A DNA stretch of 64,000 nucleotides from Alcanivorax sp. 24 (lineage in GTDB: Bacteria; Pseudomonadota; Gammaproteobacteria; Pseudomonadales; Alcanivoracaceae), in the NCBI RefSeq assembly GCF_004360225.1, contig NZ_SNUA01000004.1:62001-126000 (forward strand), in the 5' to 3' direction. Shown here piece after piece: positions 1 through 8,835 of this stretch. The notes beneath the pieces are model-generated. The model was not told where the DNA came from, did not search any database, and saw only the letters and a program-made list of their open reading frames with translations. The stretch's first letter is position 1. Each line of letters begins with the position of its first letter. Both the position numbers and the translations under genes were made by a program.

Positions 1-1277
1 CTGTCGAACTCCTGGTCTCCGGTGAGCAGGGTGACGATTTGCACCGTGACGGTGGTCACCGCGTCCAGCGGGTTGGCGGTCAGGTTGGCGGCCAGACCGG
101 CGGCCATCACCACGATCATGGTCTCACCGATGGCGCGGGACGCCGCCAGCAGAATGCCGCCCATGATCCCCGGCAGCGCCGCCGGGAACACCACTTTACG
201 GATGGTTTCGGAGCGGGTGGCCCCCAGCCCCAGAGAGCCGTCACGCATCACCTGGGGTACCGCGGTGATCACATCGTCGGACAGGGAGGATACGAACGGG
301 ATGATCATCACCCCCATCACCAGCCCCGCCGCCAGCGCCGATTCCGAGGCCACGTCGAGCCCGATACTCTCACCGACGCCACGAATAAAGGGCGCCACCG
401 TGAGAGCGGCGAAGAAGCCGTACACCACCGTCGGCACACCAGCGAGAATCTCCAGCATGGGTTTGGCCACCGAACGTACCTTGGGCGGGGCGTACTCGGC
501 GAGGTAGATCGCCGACATCAATCCGATCGGCACCGCCACCAATAACGCGATGGTGGAAATCAAAAGGGTGCCGACGAACAGCGGAATCGCCCCGAAGGCA
601 CCGGAGGACGCCACCTGATCGGCCCGCAATGCGGTTTGCGGGCTCCATTGCAGCCCGAACAGGAACTCCGCCGGAGACACTTTCTGGAAAAAGCGGATCG
701 ACTCGAACAACACGGACATCAGGATGCCCACGGTAGTCAGAATCGCCACCGTGGCACACAACATGAAGATCACGCGCAGGATCGATTCAACCTGCTGCCG
801 GGCCCGCAGTTGCGGCGCGATTTTCACCCAGCCCCAGGCGGCGCCGACCAGCCCCACCGCGATCACCACCACGGTCAACGCCATGGCACTGGTGGTTCGC
901 AGGTTGTTGAGACGCTCGGCGGCGGCGGCGATGGCCGGGTCCACCGACTCGGGGGACAGCGCGCCGCTGGCGACGTTCTGGATCTGACTGAGCAACAGAC
1001 CCCGGGCGCCGTCACTGTCCGGCCGAAGCGCCTCGGGAAGCCCCTGCATCACCGTCTGGCGGATAATGGTATCGTCGAACGCCAGCCAGCCCCCCAATAT
1101 CAGCAGCGCTGGCAGAGCGCACCACAGGGCCGCGCGCATGGCGTAATAGAACGGCAGGGAGTGGAGGTGACGGATGCCCCCCAACGGCCGTGCCAAAGCC
1201 AGTGACCGCTGATGGCCCAGGTAGTAGGCCAGTGCCACCATCACGATCAGCAACAGCAACAGATTGCCTGTTTGCAT
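1..1277 (-). CDS. pstC: Phosphate ABC transporter permease PstC (3' end cut by window edge)
   Basis: Inner-membrane permease of the high-affinity phosphate importer PstSCAB. The minus-strand frame starts at ATG 1277 (MQTGNLLLLL...) and stays open to base 1, so at least 425 residues are visible and the C-terminus lies outside the window. It has an N-terminal membrane helix, a long periplasmic/central region, then several hydrophobic segments. The permease EAA loop is readable near the left edge (GSLGLGATRSETIRKVVFP), followed by AASRAIGETMIVVMA, both typical of PstC. It is longer than E. coli PstC because of the N-terminal extension often seen in marine gammaproteobacteria and pseudomonads. 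It lies 146 bases downstream of pstS, separated by a terminator-like hairpin and a palindrome. Family assignment is firm. Confidence 0.93.
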   Translation of the reverse strand, partial: MQTGNLLLLLIVMVALAYYLGHQRSLALARPLGGIRHLHSLPFYYAMRAALWCALPALLILGGWLAFDDTIIRQTVMQGLPEALRPDSDGARGLLLSQIQNVASGALSPESVDPAIAAAAERLNNLRTTSAMALTVVVIAVGLVGAAWGWVKIAPQLRARQQVESILRVIFMLCATVAILTTVGILMSVLFESIRFFQKVSPAEFLFGLQWSPQTALRADQVASSGAFGAIPLFVGTLLISTIALLVAVPIGLMSAIYLAEYAPPKVRSVAKPMLEILAGVPTVVYGFFAALTVAPFIRGVGESIGLDVASESALAAGLVMGVMIIPFVSSLSDDVITAVPQVMRDGSLGLGATRSETIRKVVFPAALPGIMGGILLAASRAIGETMIVVMAAGLAANLTANPLDAVTTVTVQIVTLLTGDQEFD

Positions 1278-1307
1278 GCTCAGCTACTCCGAGATCATTG
1301 TTTGCTC

Positions 1308-1329
1308 GCCAAAACCCGCGGGTTTTGGC
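1308..1329. repeat. 22-bp perfect palindrome between pstS and pstC
   Basis: A perfect palindrome centred on CCCGCGGG with arms GCCAAAACCCG/CGGGTTTTGGC. It lies 31 bases before the pstC start in the pstS-pstC intercistronic gap. No U-tract follows on either strand, so it is more likely an mRNA-stabilising or processing hairpin than a terminator. In many pst operons such structures help keep PstS more abundant than PstC; that role here is inferred. Confidence 0.6.
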
Positions 1330-1357
1330 CAACAAACCGCCTTCTGCCCAGAGGGCG

Positions 1358-1387
1358 AAAAAGCCCGATGGCCAAGACCACCGGGCT
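1358..1387 (-). terminator. Intercistronic attenuator/terminator after pstS
   Basis: Read on the minus strand, a 10-bp stem (AGCCCGGTGG / CCATCGGGCT, one G-U pair) with a 6-base loop is followed directly by TTTTTCGCC. It starts 37 bases after the pstS stop and precedes pstC. This is the form of a rho-independent terminator acting as a partial attenuator, which would give excess binding protein over membrane components. Confidence 0.7.
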
Positions 1388-1423
1388 CGAGATGACGCAT
1401 CCTTGCGATCCGCACTCCCTGAA

Positions 1424-2482
1424 TTACAGCTCGCTACCGGTCATGCTGGCCAGGCCCTGGGCCTGTTTGGCCATTTCGGCGCGCTTGTCATCCGGCAGCG
1501 GAATCATGCCTTTGTCCACCAGGTAACCTTCCGGCCCCCAGGCACGCTCGCTGGTGAATTCCTTGATGTAGCCCTCGATACCGGGAACCACGCCCACGTG
1601 CGCTTTCTTCACGTAGAAGTACAGGGACCGGGATACCGGGTACTCGCCGCTGGCGATCACTTCCATGGCCGGAGCCACGCCGTTGATCTTGGCACCCTGC
1701 ACCTTACCGCGGTTCTGATCCAGGAAGGAGTAACCGAATACGCCAAGGGCATTCGGGTTGGATACCAGCTTTTGCACGATCAGGTTGTCGTTTTCGCCGG
1801 CTTCCACATAGGCACCGTCTTCACGGATGCTGCGGCAGATCGCCTTGTACTTGTTTTTGTCTTCGTCCTTGATGGCCTTCAGCCAGTCGAAAGTTTTACA
1901 ACCGCCTTCGATAGCCAGTTCGTTGAAGGCATCACGGGTACCGGAAGTCGGCGGCGGACCCAGCACTTCAATCTTGGTGTCCGGCAGGGAGGAGTTCACT
2001 TCCTTCCAGGTTTTGTAGGGGTTCGGCACCAGCTTCTCGCCACCCTTGGGATCCGGCACTTCCTTGGCCAGTGCCAGGAAGATGTCGCGCAGGGTCAGGT
2101 CGATATGGGTGGCTTTGGCGGAGTTGGCCATAACGATACCGTCATAGCCGATAACCACTTCGGTGATGTCCTTGATGCCGTTGCTCTGGCACTGTTCGAA
2201 CTCGGACTTCTTCATGCGGCGGGACGCGTTGGTGATATCCGGAGTATCCGTGCCAACGCCTTGGCAGAACAGCTTCAGACCGCCGCCGGAGCCGGTGGAC
2301 TCGATCTTGGGCGTGGGGTTGCCGCCACGGCCGAAACGCTCGGCAACGGTGGTAGCGAACGGGTATACAGTTGAGGAACCCACGATGGAGATGGTGTCGC
2401 GGGCGATAGCGGTCGCCGGCGCGGTGGCGAGAGCCAGAGCAGCGGCGGCCCCAACAATCGACGCTTTCAGTTTAACGTTCAC
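1424..2482 (-). CDS. pstS: Phosphate-binding periplasmic protein PstS
   Basis: High-affinity periplasmic phosphate receptor for the Pst importer, 352 aa. The chosen start is the GTG at 2482 because it has a perfect AGGAGG six bases upstream; a longer reading from 2521 would include that ribosome site. The N-terminus (VNVKLKASIVGAAAALALA...ATAIARD) is a Sec signal peptide. Phosphate-binding loops are visible: VGSSTVYPF near the mature N-terminus, STGSGGGLKLFCQG, and SGTRDAFNE. It belongs to the larger Pseudomonas/Alcanivorax PstS group with a CQG insertion rather than the E. coli form. The upstream region carries a Pho box, so PhoB activation under phosphate limitation is likely; pstC follows after an attenuator. 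Confidence 0.96.
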   Translation of the reverse strand: MNVKLKASIVGAAAALALATAPATAIARDTISIVGSSTVYPFATTVAERFGRGGNPTPKIESTGSGGGLKLFCQGVGTDTPDITNASRRMKKSEFEQCQSNGIKDITEVVIGYDGIVMANSAKATHIDLTLRDIFLALAKEVPDPKGGEKLVPNPYKTWKEVNSSLPDTKIEVLGPPPTSGTRDAFNELAIEGGCKTFDWLKAIKDEDKNKYKAICRSIREDGAYVEAGENDNLIVQKLVSNPNALGVFGYSFLDQNRGKVQGAKINGVAPAMEVIASGEYPVSRSLYFYVKKAHVGVVPGIEGYIKEFTSERAWGPEGYLVDKGMIPLPDDKRAEMAKQAQGLASMTGSEL

Positions 2483-2564
2483 AGTAAGCCTCCTGGTTTC
2501 ATGGCACCGGCGTTGATCCACCCCGGTTTGTTCTTTCAGGCAGGGGGCATGCTAGATTCCGTAT

Positions 2565-2582
2565 ATGACAGCAAGATTACAT
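2565..2582 (-). promoter_or_regulatory. Pho box upstream of pstS
   Basis: On the minus strand, two 7-base units four bases apart read ATGTAAT-CTTG-CTGTCAT. The second matches the PhoB half-site CTGTCAT exactly and the first matches five of seven. A weak -10-like TAGCAT lies about ten bases further on, the spacing usual for PhoB-activated promoters. The box sits about 83 bases before the pstS GTG. Confidence 0.7.
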
Positions 2583-2664
2583 CCGGGTGACGGTTGCACT
2601 ACCCTCTAATGCCATACCCGGCAGGCCGCCGGGCCGGAATTGGCCACCAAATGTCCATTGTTGG

Positions 2665-2693
2665 CTGACCCCGGGCGGCCTGATCCGTATAAT
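2665..2693 (+). promoter_or_regulatory. Sigma-70 promoter for dctQM
   Basis: A perfect -10 hexamer TATAAT at 2688-2693 with a -35-like CTGACC at 2665-2670 and a 17-base spacer. It points to the TRAP permease genes whose GTG start is 33 bases downstream of the -10. Confidence 0.6.
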
Positions 2694-2726
2694 CGCCGCC
2701 GAATTCTTGATCAGTGACATAACAAC

Positions 2727-3290
2727 GTGACCGTCCTCCATTCCCCGAGACTGGCCCATTTCCAGCGGGCCCTGCACCACCTGACCTGCGTCGTCGGCAG
2801 AGCCGTCTCCTGGTGCGTCCTGCTTATGGTATTCCTGATGGTGCTGGTGGTGGTAATGCGCTACGGACTCGGCATCGGCAACATCGCTCTGCAGGAAAGC
2901 ATCACTTATTTGCATGGCGCCGTCTTCATGCTCTGCGCCGGTTACACTCTGGCACAGGACGAGCATGTGCGGGTGGACGTGCTCTATCAGCACTGGGGTC
3001 CGCGCCGGCAAGCGTTGGTGAACCTGCTGGGCACGCTGTTTCTGCTGCTGCCCATCTGCGTGGCGATTTTCACGCTGAGCCTGGACTATGTGGTGCACAG
3101 CTGGGCGGGGCTGGAGAAATCGGACAATGGCGGCCTTCCCCTGGTCTTCATACTCAAGAGTCTGCTGCTGGTGATGCCCGTACTGCTGGGAATCCAGGCG
3201 CTGGCGGATCTGTTGCGCCATGCCATGACCCTGGCCGGAGCCCCTCAACCCGTGGACCGCGAAGACCAGGAGACCCATCCATGGACATGA
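2727..3290 (+). CDS. dctQ: TRAP transporter small permease (DctQ family)
   Basis: Small membrane subunit of a tripartite ATP-independent periplasmic transporter, 187 aa, the usual size. It has four hydrophobic segments (around residues 25-50, 60-80, 100-125, 150-170) and the family pattern LQESITYLHGAVFMLCAGYTL with DEHVRVDV after the second helix. It starts at GTG 2727 just behind a clear sigma-70 promoter; no strong ribosome site is visible. Its TGA overlaps the ATG of the large permease (ATGGACATGA), implying translational coupling. The cognate binding protein is probably the one encoded convergently at 5219-6355. Confidence 0.92.
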   Translation: MTVLHSPRLAHFQRALHHLTCVVGRAVSWCVLLMVFLMVLVVVMRYGLGIGNIALQESITYLHGAVFMLCAGYTLAQDEHVRVDVLYQHWGPRRQALVNLLGTLFLLLPICVAIFTLSLDYVVHSWAGLEKSDNGGLPLVFILKSLLLVMPVLLGIQALADLLRHAMTLAGAPQPVDREDQETHPWT

Positions 3291-4663
3291 TTCTGCCGCT
3301 TTCCATGTTCCTGGCCGTGGGCCTGGTACTGCTCAGTGGCTACCCGGTGGCCTTCTGTCTCGGCGGTGTCGCCCTGTTGTTCGCCGTCGGCGGCCTGGCC
3401 ACCGGCATGGTTTCGATAAACGACCTGACCTTCCTGCCCGGCCGACTGTTCGGCATCATCAGTAATACCACCCTGATCGCCGTCCCGTTATTCGTGTTCA
3501 TGGGCGTGATGCTGGAGAAGTCGCGGGTGGCGGAGAAGCTGCTGGCCAGCATGGGGCTGCTGTTCGGGCGGCTGCCGGGCGGCCTGGGTTTCTCCATCAT
3601 TCTGGTGGGGGCCTTGCTCGCCGCCAGCACCGGCATCGTCGGCGCCACCGTGGTCACCATGGGCCTGCTGACGTTGCCCACCATGCTGCGCCGGGGCTAC
3701 CAGCCCTCCCTGGCCACCGGCCTGATTTGCGCCACCGGGACCCTGGGCCAGATCATTCCCCCGTCCATTGCCCTGGTGCTGCTCGGCGACGTGCTTTCCA
3801 CCGCCTACCAGGAGGCGCAACTGCGTCAGGGCGCCTGGGCCCTGGAAACGGTGTCGGTGGGCGACCTGTTCGTCGGTGCCCTGATTCCGGGGCTGGTGCT
3901 GGTCGTGCTCTACCTGATCTATATGACGGCGGTGAGCCTGTTGCGGCCGGAGCAGGTGCCGGCGCTGGAGCGCGACGATGGCGACGGCAATGAGCGTACC
4001 GGCCTGATGGCGGCGCTGGGTGGCCTGATTCCGCCTCTGCTGCTGATTCTCGCCGTATTGGGCTCGATCCTGGCCGGACTGGCCACGCCCACCGAGGCAG
4101 CCGGTGTCGGCGCTTTCGGCACCCTGATCCTGGCCGCCGCCAACCGTCATCTTAATTTCACCATTTTGCGCGAGACCGTGCACGGCGCCGCCCGGCTCAC
4201 CTCCATGGTGTTCATGATCATGATCGGCGCCAGCCTGTTCACCATGGTGTTCCGCGCCTTCGGCGGGGAAGAGGCGGTGCAGCATCTGTTCGATGCCCTG
4301 CCCGGCGGTGTTCTCGGCGCCACCCTGATGGTGATGGTGATCATCTTCCTGCTCGGCTTCATCCTCGACTTCATCGAGATCACCTTCGTGGTGGTGCCGA
4401 TCGTCGGGCCGATTCTGCTGGGCATGGGCCTGGACCCGATCTGGCTGGGGGTGATGATCGCCCTCAACCTGCAAACCTCCTTCCTGACGCCGCCCTTCGG
4501 CATAGCCTTGTTCTATCTGCGAGGAGTGGCACCGCCGGAAGTCCGTACCACCCATATTTACCGGGGCGTGGTACCCTTTGTCTTCATCCAAATCATTATG
4601 CTCGGTATCCTGGCGCTATTCCCTCAACTGGCGACCTGGCTGCCTCACCTGCTATATGGATAA
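3281..4663 (+). CDS. dctM: TRAP transporter large permease (DctM family)
   Basis: Large, ion-coupled transport subunit of the TRAP system, 460 aa with about a dozen membrane helices. Family signatures include the N-terminal MFLAVGLVLLSGYPVAFCLGG, VPLFVFMGVMLEKS, ASTGIVGATVVTMGLLTLP and, near the C-terminus, NLQTSFLTPPFGIALFYLRG, the strongest DctM hallmark. The start ATG at 3281 overlaps the dctQ stop by ten bases. The stop overlaps the start region of the following thioesterase gene, so the three genes form one transcript. It is presumed to use a sodium or proton gradient to import an organic acid. Confidence 0.95.
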   Translation: MDMILPLSMFLAVGLVLLSGYPVAFCLGGVALLFAVGGLATGMVSINDLTFLPGRLFGIISNTTLIAVPLFVFMGVMLEKSRVAEKLLASMGLLFGRLPGGLGFSIILVGALLAASTGIVGATVVTMGLLTLPTMLRRGYQPSLATGLICATGTLGQIIPPSIALVLLGDVLSTAYQEAQLRQGAWALETVSVGDLFVGALIPGLVLVVLYLIYMTAVSLLRPEQVPALERDDGDGNERTGLMAALGGLIPPLLLILAVLGSILAGLATPTEAAGVGAFGTLILAAANRHLNFTILRETVHGAARLTSMVFMIMIGASLFTMVFRAFGGEEAVQHLFDALPGGVLGATLMVMVIIFLLGFILDFIEITFVVVPIVGPILLGMGLDPIWLGVMIALNLQTSFLTPPFGIALFYLRGVAPPEVRTTHIYRGVVPFVFIQIIMLGILALFPQLATWLPHLLYG

Positions 4664-5060
4664 CAAGATGACCGATCCCAGCGACGACATCCCCCAACCC
4701 AAGGGCACCCTGGCCCTGCAAACCATTGCCATGCCGCAAAACGCCAACTGGAACGGCGATATTTTCGGTGGCTGGCTGGTGTCCCAGATGGACCTGGCCG
4801 GTTCGGTAACCGCCCGCGCCACCGCCAAGGGGCGCATTGCCACCGTGGCGGTGGATTCCATGGCGTTCCTGCGCCCGGTGCCAGTAGGCGCCGTGGTGAG
4901 CTGCTACACCCAACTGCTCGATATCGGCCGCAGTTCGATGCAGATCCAGGTGGAAGTGTGGATTCGGGAAGATACCGGGGAGTTGGCCAAGGTTACCGAA
5001 GGGCACTTCACCTTTGTCGCCATCGACGACAGCGGTCGTACCCGGGCCGTGCCTCGCTAG
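4656..5060 (+). CDS. YciA-like hotdog acyl-CoA thioesterase
   Basis: Cytosolic hotdog-fold thioesterase hydrolysing acyl-CoA to free acid and CoA; about 134 aa. Core motif NANWNGDIFGGWLVSQMD is almost that of YciA, where the Asp acts in catalysis, and FLRPVPVGAVVSCY follows as in that family. Two starts are possible, ATG 4656 (overlapping the dctM stop by eight bases) and ATG 4668; neither has a clear ribosome site, so coupling to dctM is likely. Its place behind a TRAP permease hints that the imported or exported acid connects to CoA metabolism, but that is inference. A REP hairpin follows its stop. Confidence 0.88.
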   Translation: MDNKMTDPSDDIPQPKGTLALQTIAMPQNANWNGDIFGGWLVSQMDLAGSVTARATAKGRIATVAVDSMAFLRPVPVGAVVSCYTQLLDIGRSSMQIQVEVWIREDTGELAKVTEGHFTFVAIDDSGRTRAVPR

Positions 5061-5099
5061 GAAAGGGGGCGCGGGCCTTGGGGACATGAATTGGGAGAT

Positions 5100-5198
5100 A
5101 ACTACGAAGCCGCCGTGGGAAGCGGCCTCGGCCGCGAATGCCCTCCGGGCCGTTGGCCATTCGCTTGCAAGCAAGCTTCCCACAGCGGCTTCATAGTT
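5100..5198. repeat. REPIN (two inverted REP units) between convergent genes
   Basis: The 99-base element begins AACTACGAAGCCG and ends CGGCTTCATAGTT, an imperfect inverted repeat. Inside are two REP units head to head: CGTGGGAAGCGG...CGCGAAT and, inverted, ATTCGCTTGCAAGC...TTCCCACAG. It lies between the convergent thioesterase and TRAP binding-protein genes. The same core recurs at 11827, 13997, 40620 and 47711. Confidence 0.8.
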
Positions 5199-5218
5199 CC
5201 AATTGTAGGAGCAGCCTG

Positions 5219-6355
5219 TCAGGCGTCCTTCAACACCAGGGTACGGCTGTTGAGCAGGGCCTGCTCGGCGATTTCCTGATAGGGCATGGAGGCATCGCGG
5301 AAAGCGACGATGGACTCATAGATACGCCGTGACAGCTCATTCCCGGCGATCACCTCTTCAATCACCTGATCGCTGGTGTCCTTCAGCGCCATCAGGACAT
5401 CATCCGGCAAGCGGCGCAGCTGCACCCCGTGCTCATTGACCAGTTGCTTGAGCGCATCGGCGTTGCGGGCGGTGAACTCGTCCAGGATATGCTGGTTCTC
5501 GGCCTCGGCGGCGGAACGGACGATGTTCTGCAAGTCCTCCGGCAGGCTGTTCCAGGCGTCCTTGTTGATGATCAGCTCCAATGCCGAACCCGGCTCCTGC
5601 CAACCGGGGTAGTAGTAGTACTTGACCACCTTGTAGAGACCGAAGGCCAGGTCGTTATAGGGACCAACCCAGTCGGCGGCATCCAGGGCACCGGTCTGCA
5701 GGGAGGTGAACACCTCGCCGCCGGGCATCTGCACCGGGATCGCACCCAGGCGCTTGATCACCTCGCCGGCCAGGCCGGGCATGCGGATCTTCAACCCCTT
5801 GAGGTCATCGACGGAATTGATTTCCTTGTTGAACCAGCCAGCCATTTGCGTGCCGCTGTTACCGCACGCCAGCGGCTGCAGGTTGAACGGCTCGTACAGT
5901 TCTTCCCACAGCGCCTGACCACCACCGAAATTGAGCCAGCCGTTCATTTCCCAGGCGGTCAAACCAAAGGGAATGGTGGTAAAAAAGGGTGTGGCCGGAT
6001 GCTTGCCCTTCCAGTAATAAGGCGTGGAGTGCCCCATCTGGGCACTGCCGGAACGGACCGCGTCAAACACCTCGGTGGCGGGCACCAACTCACCGGCACC
6101 GTGTACCTTGACCGTCAGACGGCCGCCGGACATGGCATTGACGCGTTCCGCGAAGCGGTTGGCTCCGGTACCAAGGCCGGGGTAATTCTTCGGCCAGGTG
6201 GTGACCAGATCCCATTTCAAGGCTTCGGCTTTCTTTTCACCACCAGCGGTGGCGTTCTGTTCGGCCACGGCCGGTTTTTCTTCCTGGCCACAGCCCGCCA
6301 AGGCGGCGGCACCCAGCCCCAGGCCCAGGGCGGAAACAAATTTGCGACGGTCCAT
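5219..6355 (-). CDS. dctP: TRAP transporter substrate-binding protein (DctP family, TakP-like)
   Basis: Extracytoplasmic solute receptor of a TRAP transporter, 378 aa. The N-terminus has a twin-Arg MDRRKFVSA and a lipobox LAGC (Cys22), so it is probably a Tat-exported lipoprotein. Blocks such as HSTPYYWKGKHPA, FGLTAWEMNGWL, GNSGTQMAGWF, LKIRMPGLAGEV and DAADWVGPYNDL resemble the 2-oxo-acid receptor TakP and relatives; substrate 2-oxo or 2-hydroxy acids is therefore inferred. Start ATG 6355 is preceded by GGGGAGAG. It lies on the opposite strand, convergent with the dctQ-dctM genes, instead of in their operon, with a REPIN between. Confidence 0.92.
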   Translation of the reverse strand: MDRRKFVSALGLGLGAAALAGCGQEEKPAVAEQNATAGGEKKAEALKWDLVTTWPKNYPGLGTGANRFAERVNAMSGGRLTVKVHGAGELVPATEVFDAVRSGSAQMGHSTPYYWKGKHPATPFFTTIPFGLTAWEMNGWLNFGGGQALWEELYEPFNLQPLACGNSGTQMAGWFNKEINSVDDLKGLKIRMPGLAGEVIKRLGAIPVQMPGGEVFTSLQTGALDAADWVGPYNDLAFGLYKVVKYYYYPGWQEPGSALELIINKDAWNSLPEDLQNIVRSAAEAENQHILDEFTARNADALKQLVNEHGVQLRRLPDDVLMALKDTSDQVIEEVIAGNELSRRIYESIVAFRDASMPYQEIAEQALLNSRTLVLKDA

Positions 6356-6481
6356 TGGTAAGTCTCTCCCCTTCGGGTTGTTGTAAGTATGTGCCCGCCA
6401 TGATCGGGCACGAATCTTATTTCTGTTTACGGTACCGCTGTCTATGGGACTTCTGTCTACCGCACGCTACAGCAAGTCCAT

Positions 6482-8644
6482 CTACAGCACATCCAGGCGG
6501 GCATACTGGCTGACCAGCCATTTGGTCCCCACGCCATCGAAGTTGATTTGCAGACGGGCATTGGGCCCCTGCCCCTCGAAGTGCAATACCGTACCCTCTC
6601 CGAATTTGGGATGCACCACCCGCGCGCCCAGGCCGATTCCGTTGGCCTCCTCCTGGCGCACCGTGCCGCGGCGGCCCACCGGCCGGCTCATCGCCGCCCG
6701 CACCCGCACTTCCTCCACCAACTCACCGGGAATCTCGCGCAGAAAACGACTGGGCGGGTTGAGGGTCTCGTTGCCGAACAGGCGCCGGCTCTCGGCGTAG
6801 GTCAGATACAGCTCGCGCATGGCCCGGGTCAGACCCACGTAACAGAGCCGCCGCTCCTCGGCCAGCCGGCCGGGCTCCTCCGAGGACATCTGATGGGGAA
6901 ACAACCCTTCTTCCAGGCCGGTGATGAACACCACCGGGAACTCCAGGCCCTTGGCGGAGTGCAGTGTCATCATCTGTACCGCGTCCTCGAATGCCTCCGC
7001 CTGACCGTCACCGGCTTCCAGGGCGGCGTGATCGAGGAAGGCGGTGAGCGGATCCAGATCGGATTCCTCGTCACCCTCACCGAACTGGCGCGTGGCGGAC
7101 ACCAGTTCTTGCAGGTTTTCCACCCGCTGCTGCCCCTTGTCGCCTTTCTCCTGACCATGAAAATCCAGCAGGCCACTGGCGGCGATCACATGCTCGGTGG
7201 TTTCCGCCAGATCCAGCGCCTCGGTGTCGGCCGCCATTTGATCCACCAATTGCAGGAACGCCAGCAGGGCGTTGCTGGCCCGAGGGCTGAGCAGGCGCTC
7301 ATTGACGGTGGCCACCGCCGCGTCCCAGAGCGGAATACCGCGCATGCGGGCCTGCTCGCGCACCGCTTCCAGGGTCTTGTTGCCAATGCCCCGGGTCGGC
7401 GTGTTCACCACCCGCTCGAAGGCGGCATCCGCCTGCCGGTTGTTAAGCAGTCGCAGATAAGCCAGCGCGTTACGGATTTCCGCCCGCTCGAAGAAGCGCT
7501 GGCCGCCGTAAATACGATAAGGGATGCCGGCCTGCAGAAACGCCTCCTCCAACACCCGGGACTGCGCATTGGAACGGTACAGCACCGCCATGTCATTGCG
7601 ATTGGTACCCTGCTGCACCAGGCTTTCCACTTTGCCGGCGACAAAACGGGCTTCGTCCACCTCGTTGAACCCGGCATAGAGGCGAATCGGGTCCCCCTTG
7701 CCTCCCTCGGTCCATAACTGCTTGCCGAGCCGGTCCGGGTTGTTGTCGATCACCGCGTTGGCCGCTTCCAGGATCGTGCTGGTGGAGCGGTAGTTCTGCT
7801 CCAGGCGGATCACCCTGGTGTCCGGGAAGTCACGACTGAAGCGATGAATGTTCTCGATTTTGGCGCCACGCCAACCGTAGATGGACTGGTCGTCGTCGCC
7901 GACGATGGTGACCGCGTTATGGTCATCCGCCAGCAGCCGCAACCAGGCGTACTGGATGGCGTTGGTGTCCTGGAATTCATCCACCAGGATATGGCGGAAG
8001 CGGCGCTGATAGTGGCCGCGCAGGTCATCATTGTCGCGAAACAGCTCCAGCACCCGCAGCAGCATTTCATTGAAGTCCACCAGACCGGCACGCTCACAAG
8101 CTTCCTCATAGGCCAGGTAGATCTTCTGCATGGTCACGGCGAACAGATCGCCGCCGCTGACATCCATGTGCGCCGCGCGCAGCCCCTCATCCTTCTGGCC
8201 GTTGATGAACCAGGTGGCCTGGCGCGCCGGCCAGCGCTGCTCGTCCAGTCCCAATTCACGGATCACCCGCTTCACCAGCCGCTGCTGATCGTCGGCGTCG
8301 ATGATCTCGAAGCTCTGCGGCAGGCGCGCTTCCTGCCAGTGCGAGCGCAACAGACGGTGAGCGATGCCGTGGAAGGTGCCCACCCACATCCCGCCGGCGG
8401 GCATGGCCAGCAGCTGTTCGATGCGGCCGCGCATTTCCGCCGCCGCCTTATTGGTGAAGGTGACCGCGAGAATACCGAACGGCGAAGCCTGTTCAGTGGC
8501 GATCTGCCAGGCAATGCGGTGCACCAGCACCCGGGTTTTACCGGAGCCGGCGCCGGCCAGCACCAGCAAATGGCGGTCTTCCGCGGCGACCGCGTCGCGT
8601 TGGGCCGGGTTGAGGCCTTCAAGAAGTGTGGTTACGTCATCCAT
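6482..8644 (-). CDS. uvrD: DNA helicase II UvrD
   Basis: Superfamily 1A 3'-5' helicase/translocase of nucleotide-excision and mismatch repair, 720 aa as in E. coli UvrD. Motifs in order: Q-motif LNPAQRDAV, Walker A GAGSGKT (31-37), [56 protein letters not shown] and [10 protein letters not shown]. The C-terminal tail ends in a UvrD-type Tudor-like segment ([21 protein letters not shown]). ATG 8644 is chosen over an upstream in-frame ATG because it matches the family N-terminus. It is divergent from the GGDEF-EAL gene. Confidence 0.97.
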   Translation of the reverse strand: MDDVTTLLEGLNPAQRDAVAAEDRHLLVLAGAGSGKTRVLVHRIAWQIATEQASPFGILAVTFTNKAAAEMRGRIEQLLAMPAGGMWVGTFHGIAHRLLRSHWQEARLPQSFEIIDADDQQRLVKRVIRELGLDEQRWPARQATWFINGQKDEGLRAAHMDVSGGDLFAVTMQKIYLAYEEACERAGLVDFNEMLLRVLELFRDNDDLRGHYQRRFRHILVDEFQDTNAIQYAWLRLLADDHNAVTIVGDDDQSIYGWRGAKIENIHRFSRDFPDTRVIRLEQNYRSTSTILEAANAVIDNNPDRLGKQLWTEGGKGDPIRLYAGFNEVDEARFVAGKVESLVQQGTNRNDMAVLYRSNAQSRVLEEAFLQAGIPYRIYGGQRFFERAEIRNALAYLRLLNNRQADAAFERVVNTPTRGIGNKTLEAVREQARMRGIPLWDAAVATVNERLLSPRASNALLAFLQLVDQMAADTEALDLAETTEHVIAASGLLDFHGQEKGDKGQQRVENLQELVSATRQFGEGDEESDLDPLTAFLDHAALEAGDGQAEAFEDAVQMMTLHSAKGLEFPVVFITGLEEGLFPHQMSSEEPGRLAEERRLCYVGLTRAMRELYLTYAESRRLFGNETLNPPSRFLREIPGELVEEVRVRAAMSRPVGRRGTVRQEEANGIGLGARVVHPKFGEGTVLHFEGQGPNARLQINFDGVGTKWLVSQYARLDVL

Positions 8645-8835
8645 GGGCCTGGAGTTTATCAGAACCAGCGAAAGCCGGCGCTGGCTTTGCGGCAATCGAC
8701 GCATCCGTGATCAATCGCACGCGCGGTGCTCCCTACGTGGTTTCCTTTCCCGCACTGGCGTGGGTAAACTGCAAAACAAAAAGGCCGTCCACGAGCCTGG
8801 AACCCGAGTCCGTGTCTACGTTAACTCAGCAACAT

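Noticed and set aside
2813-3280. Long upstream extension of the dctM frame
   Set aside because: It reads through dctQ out of frame; the true start is the ATG overlapping the dctQ stop.
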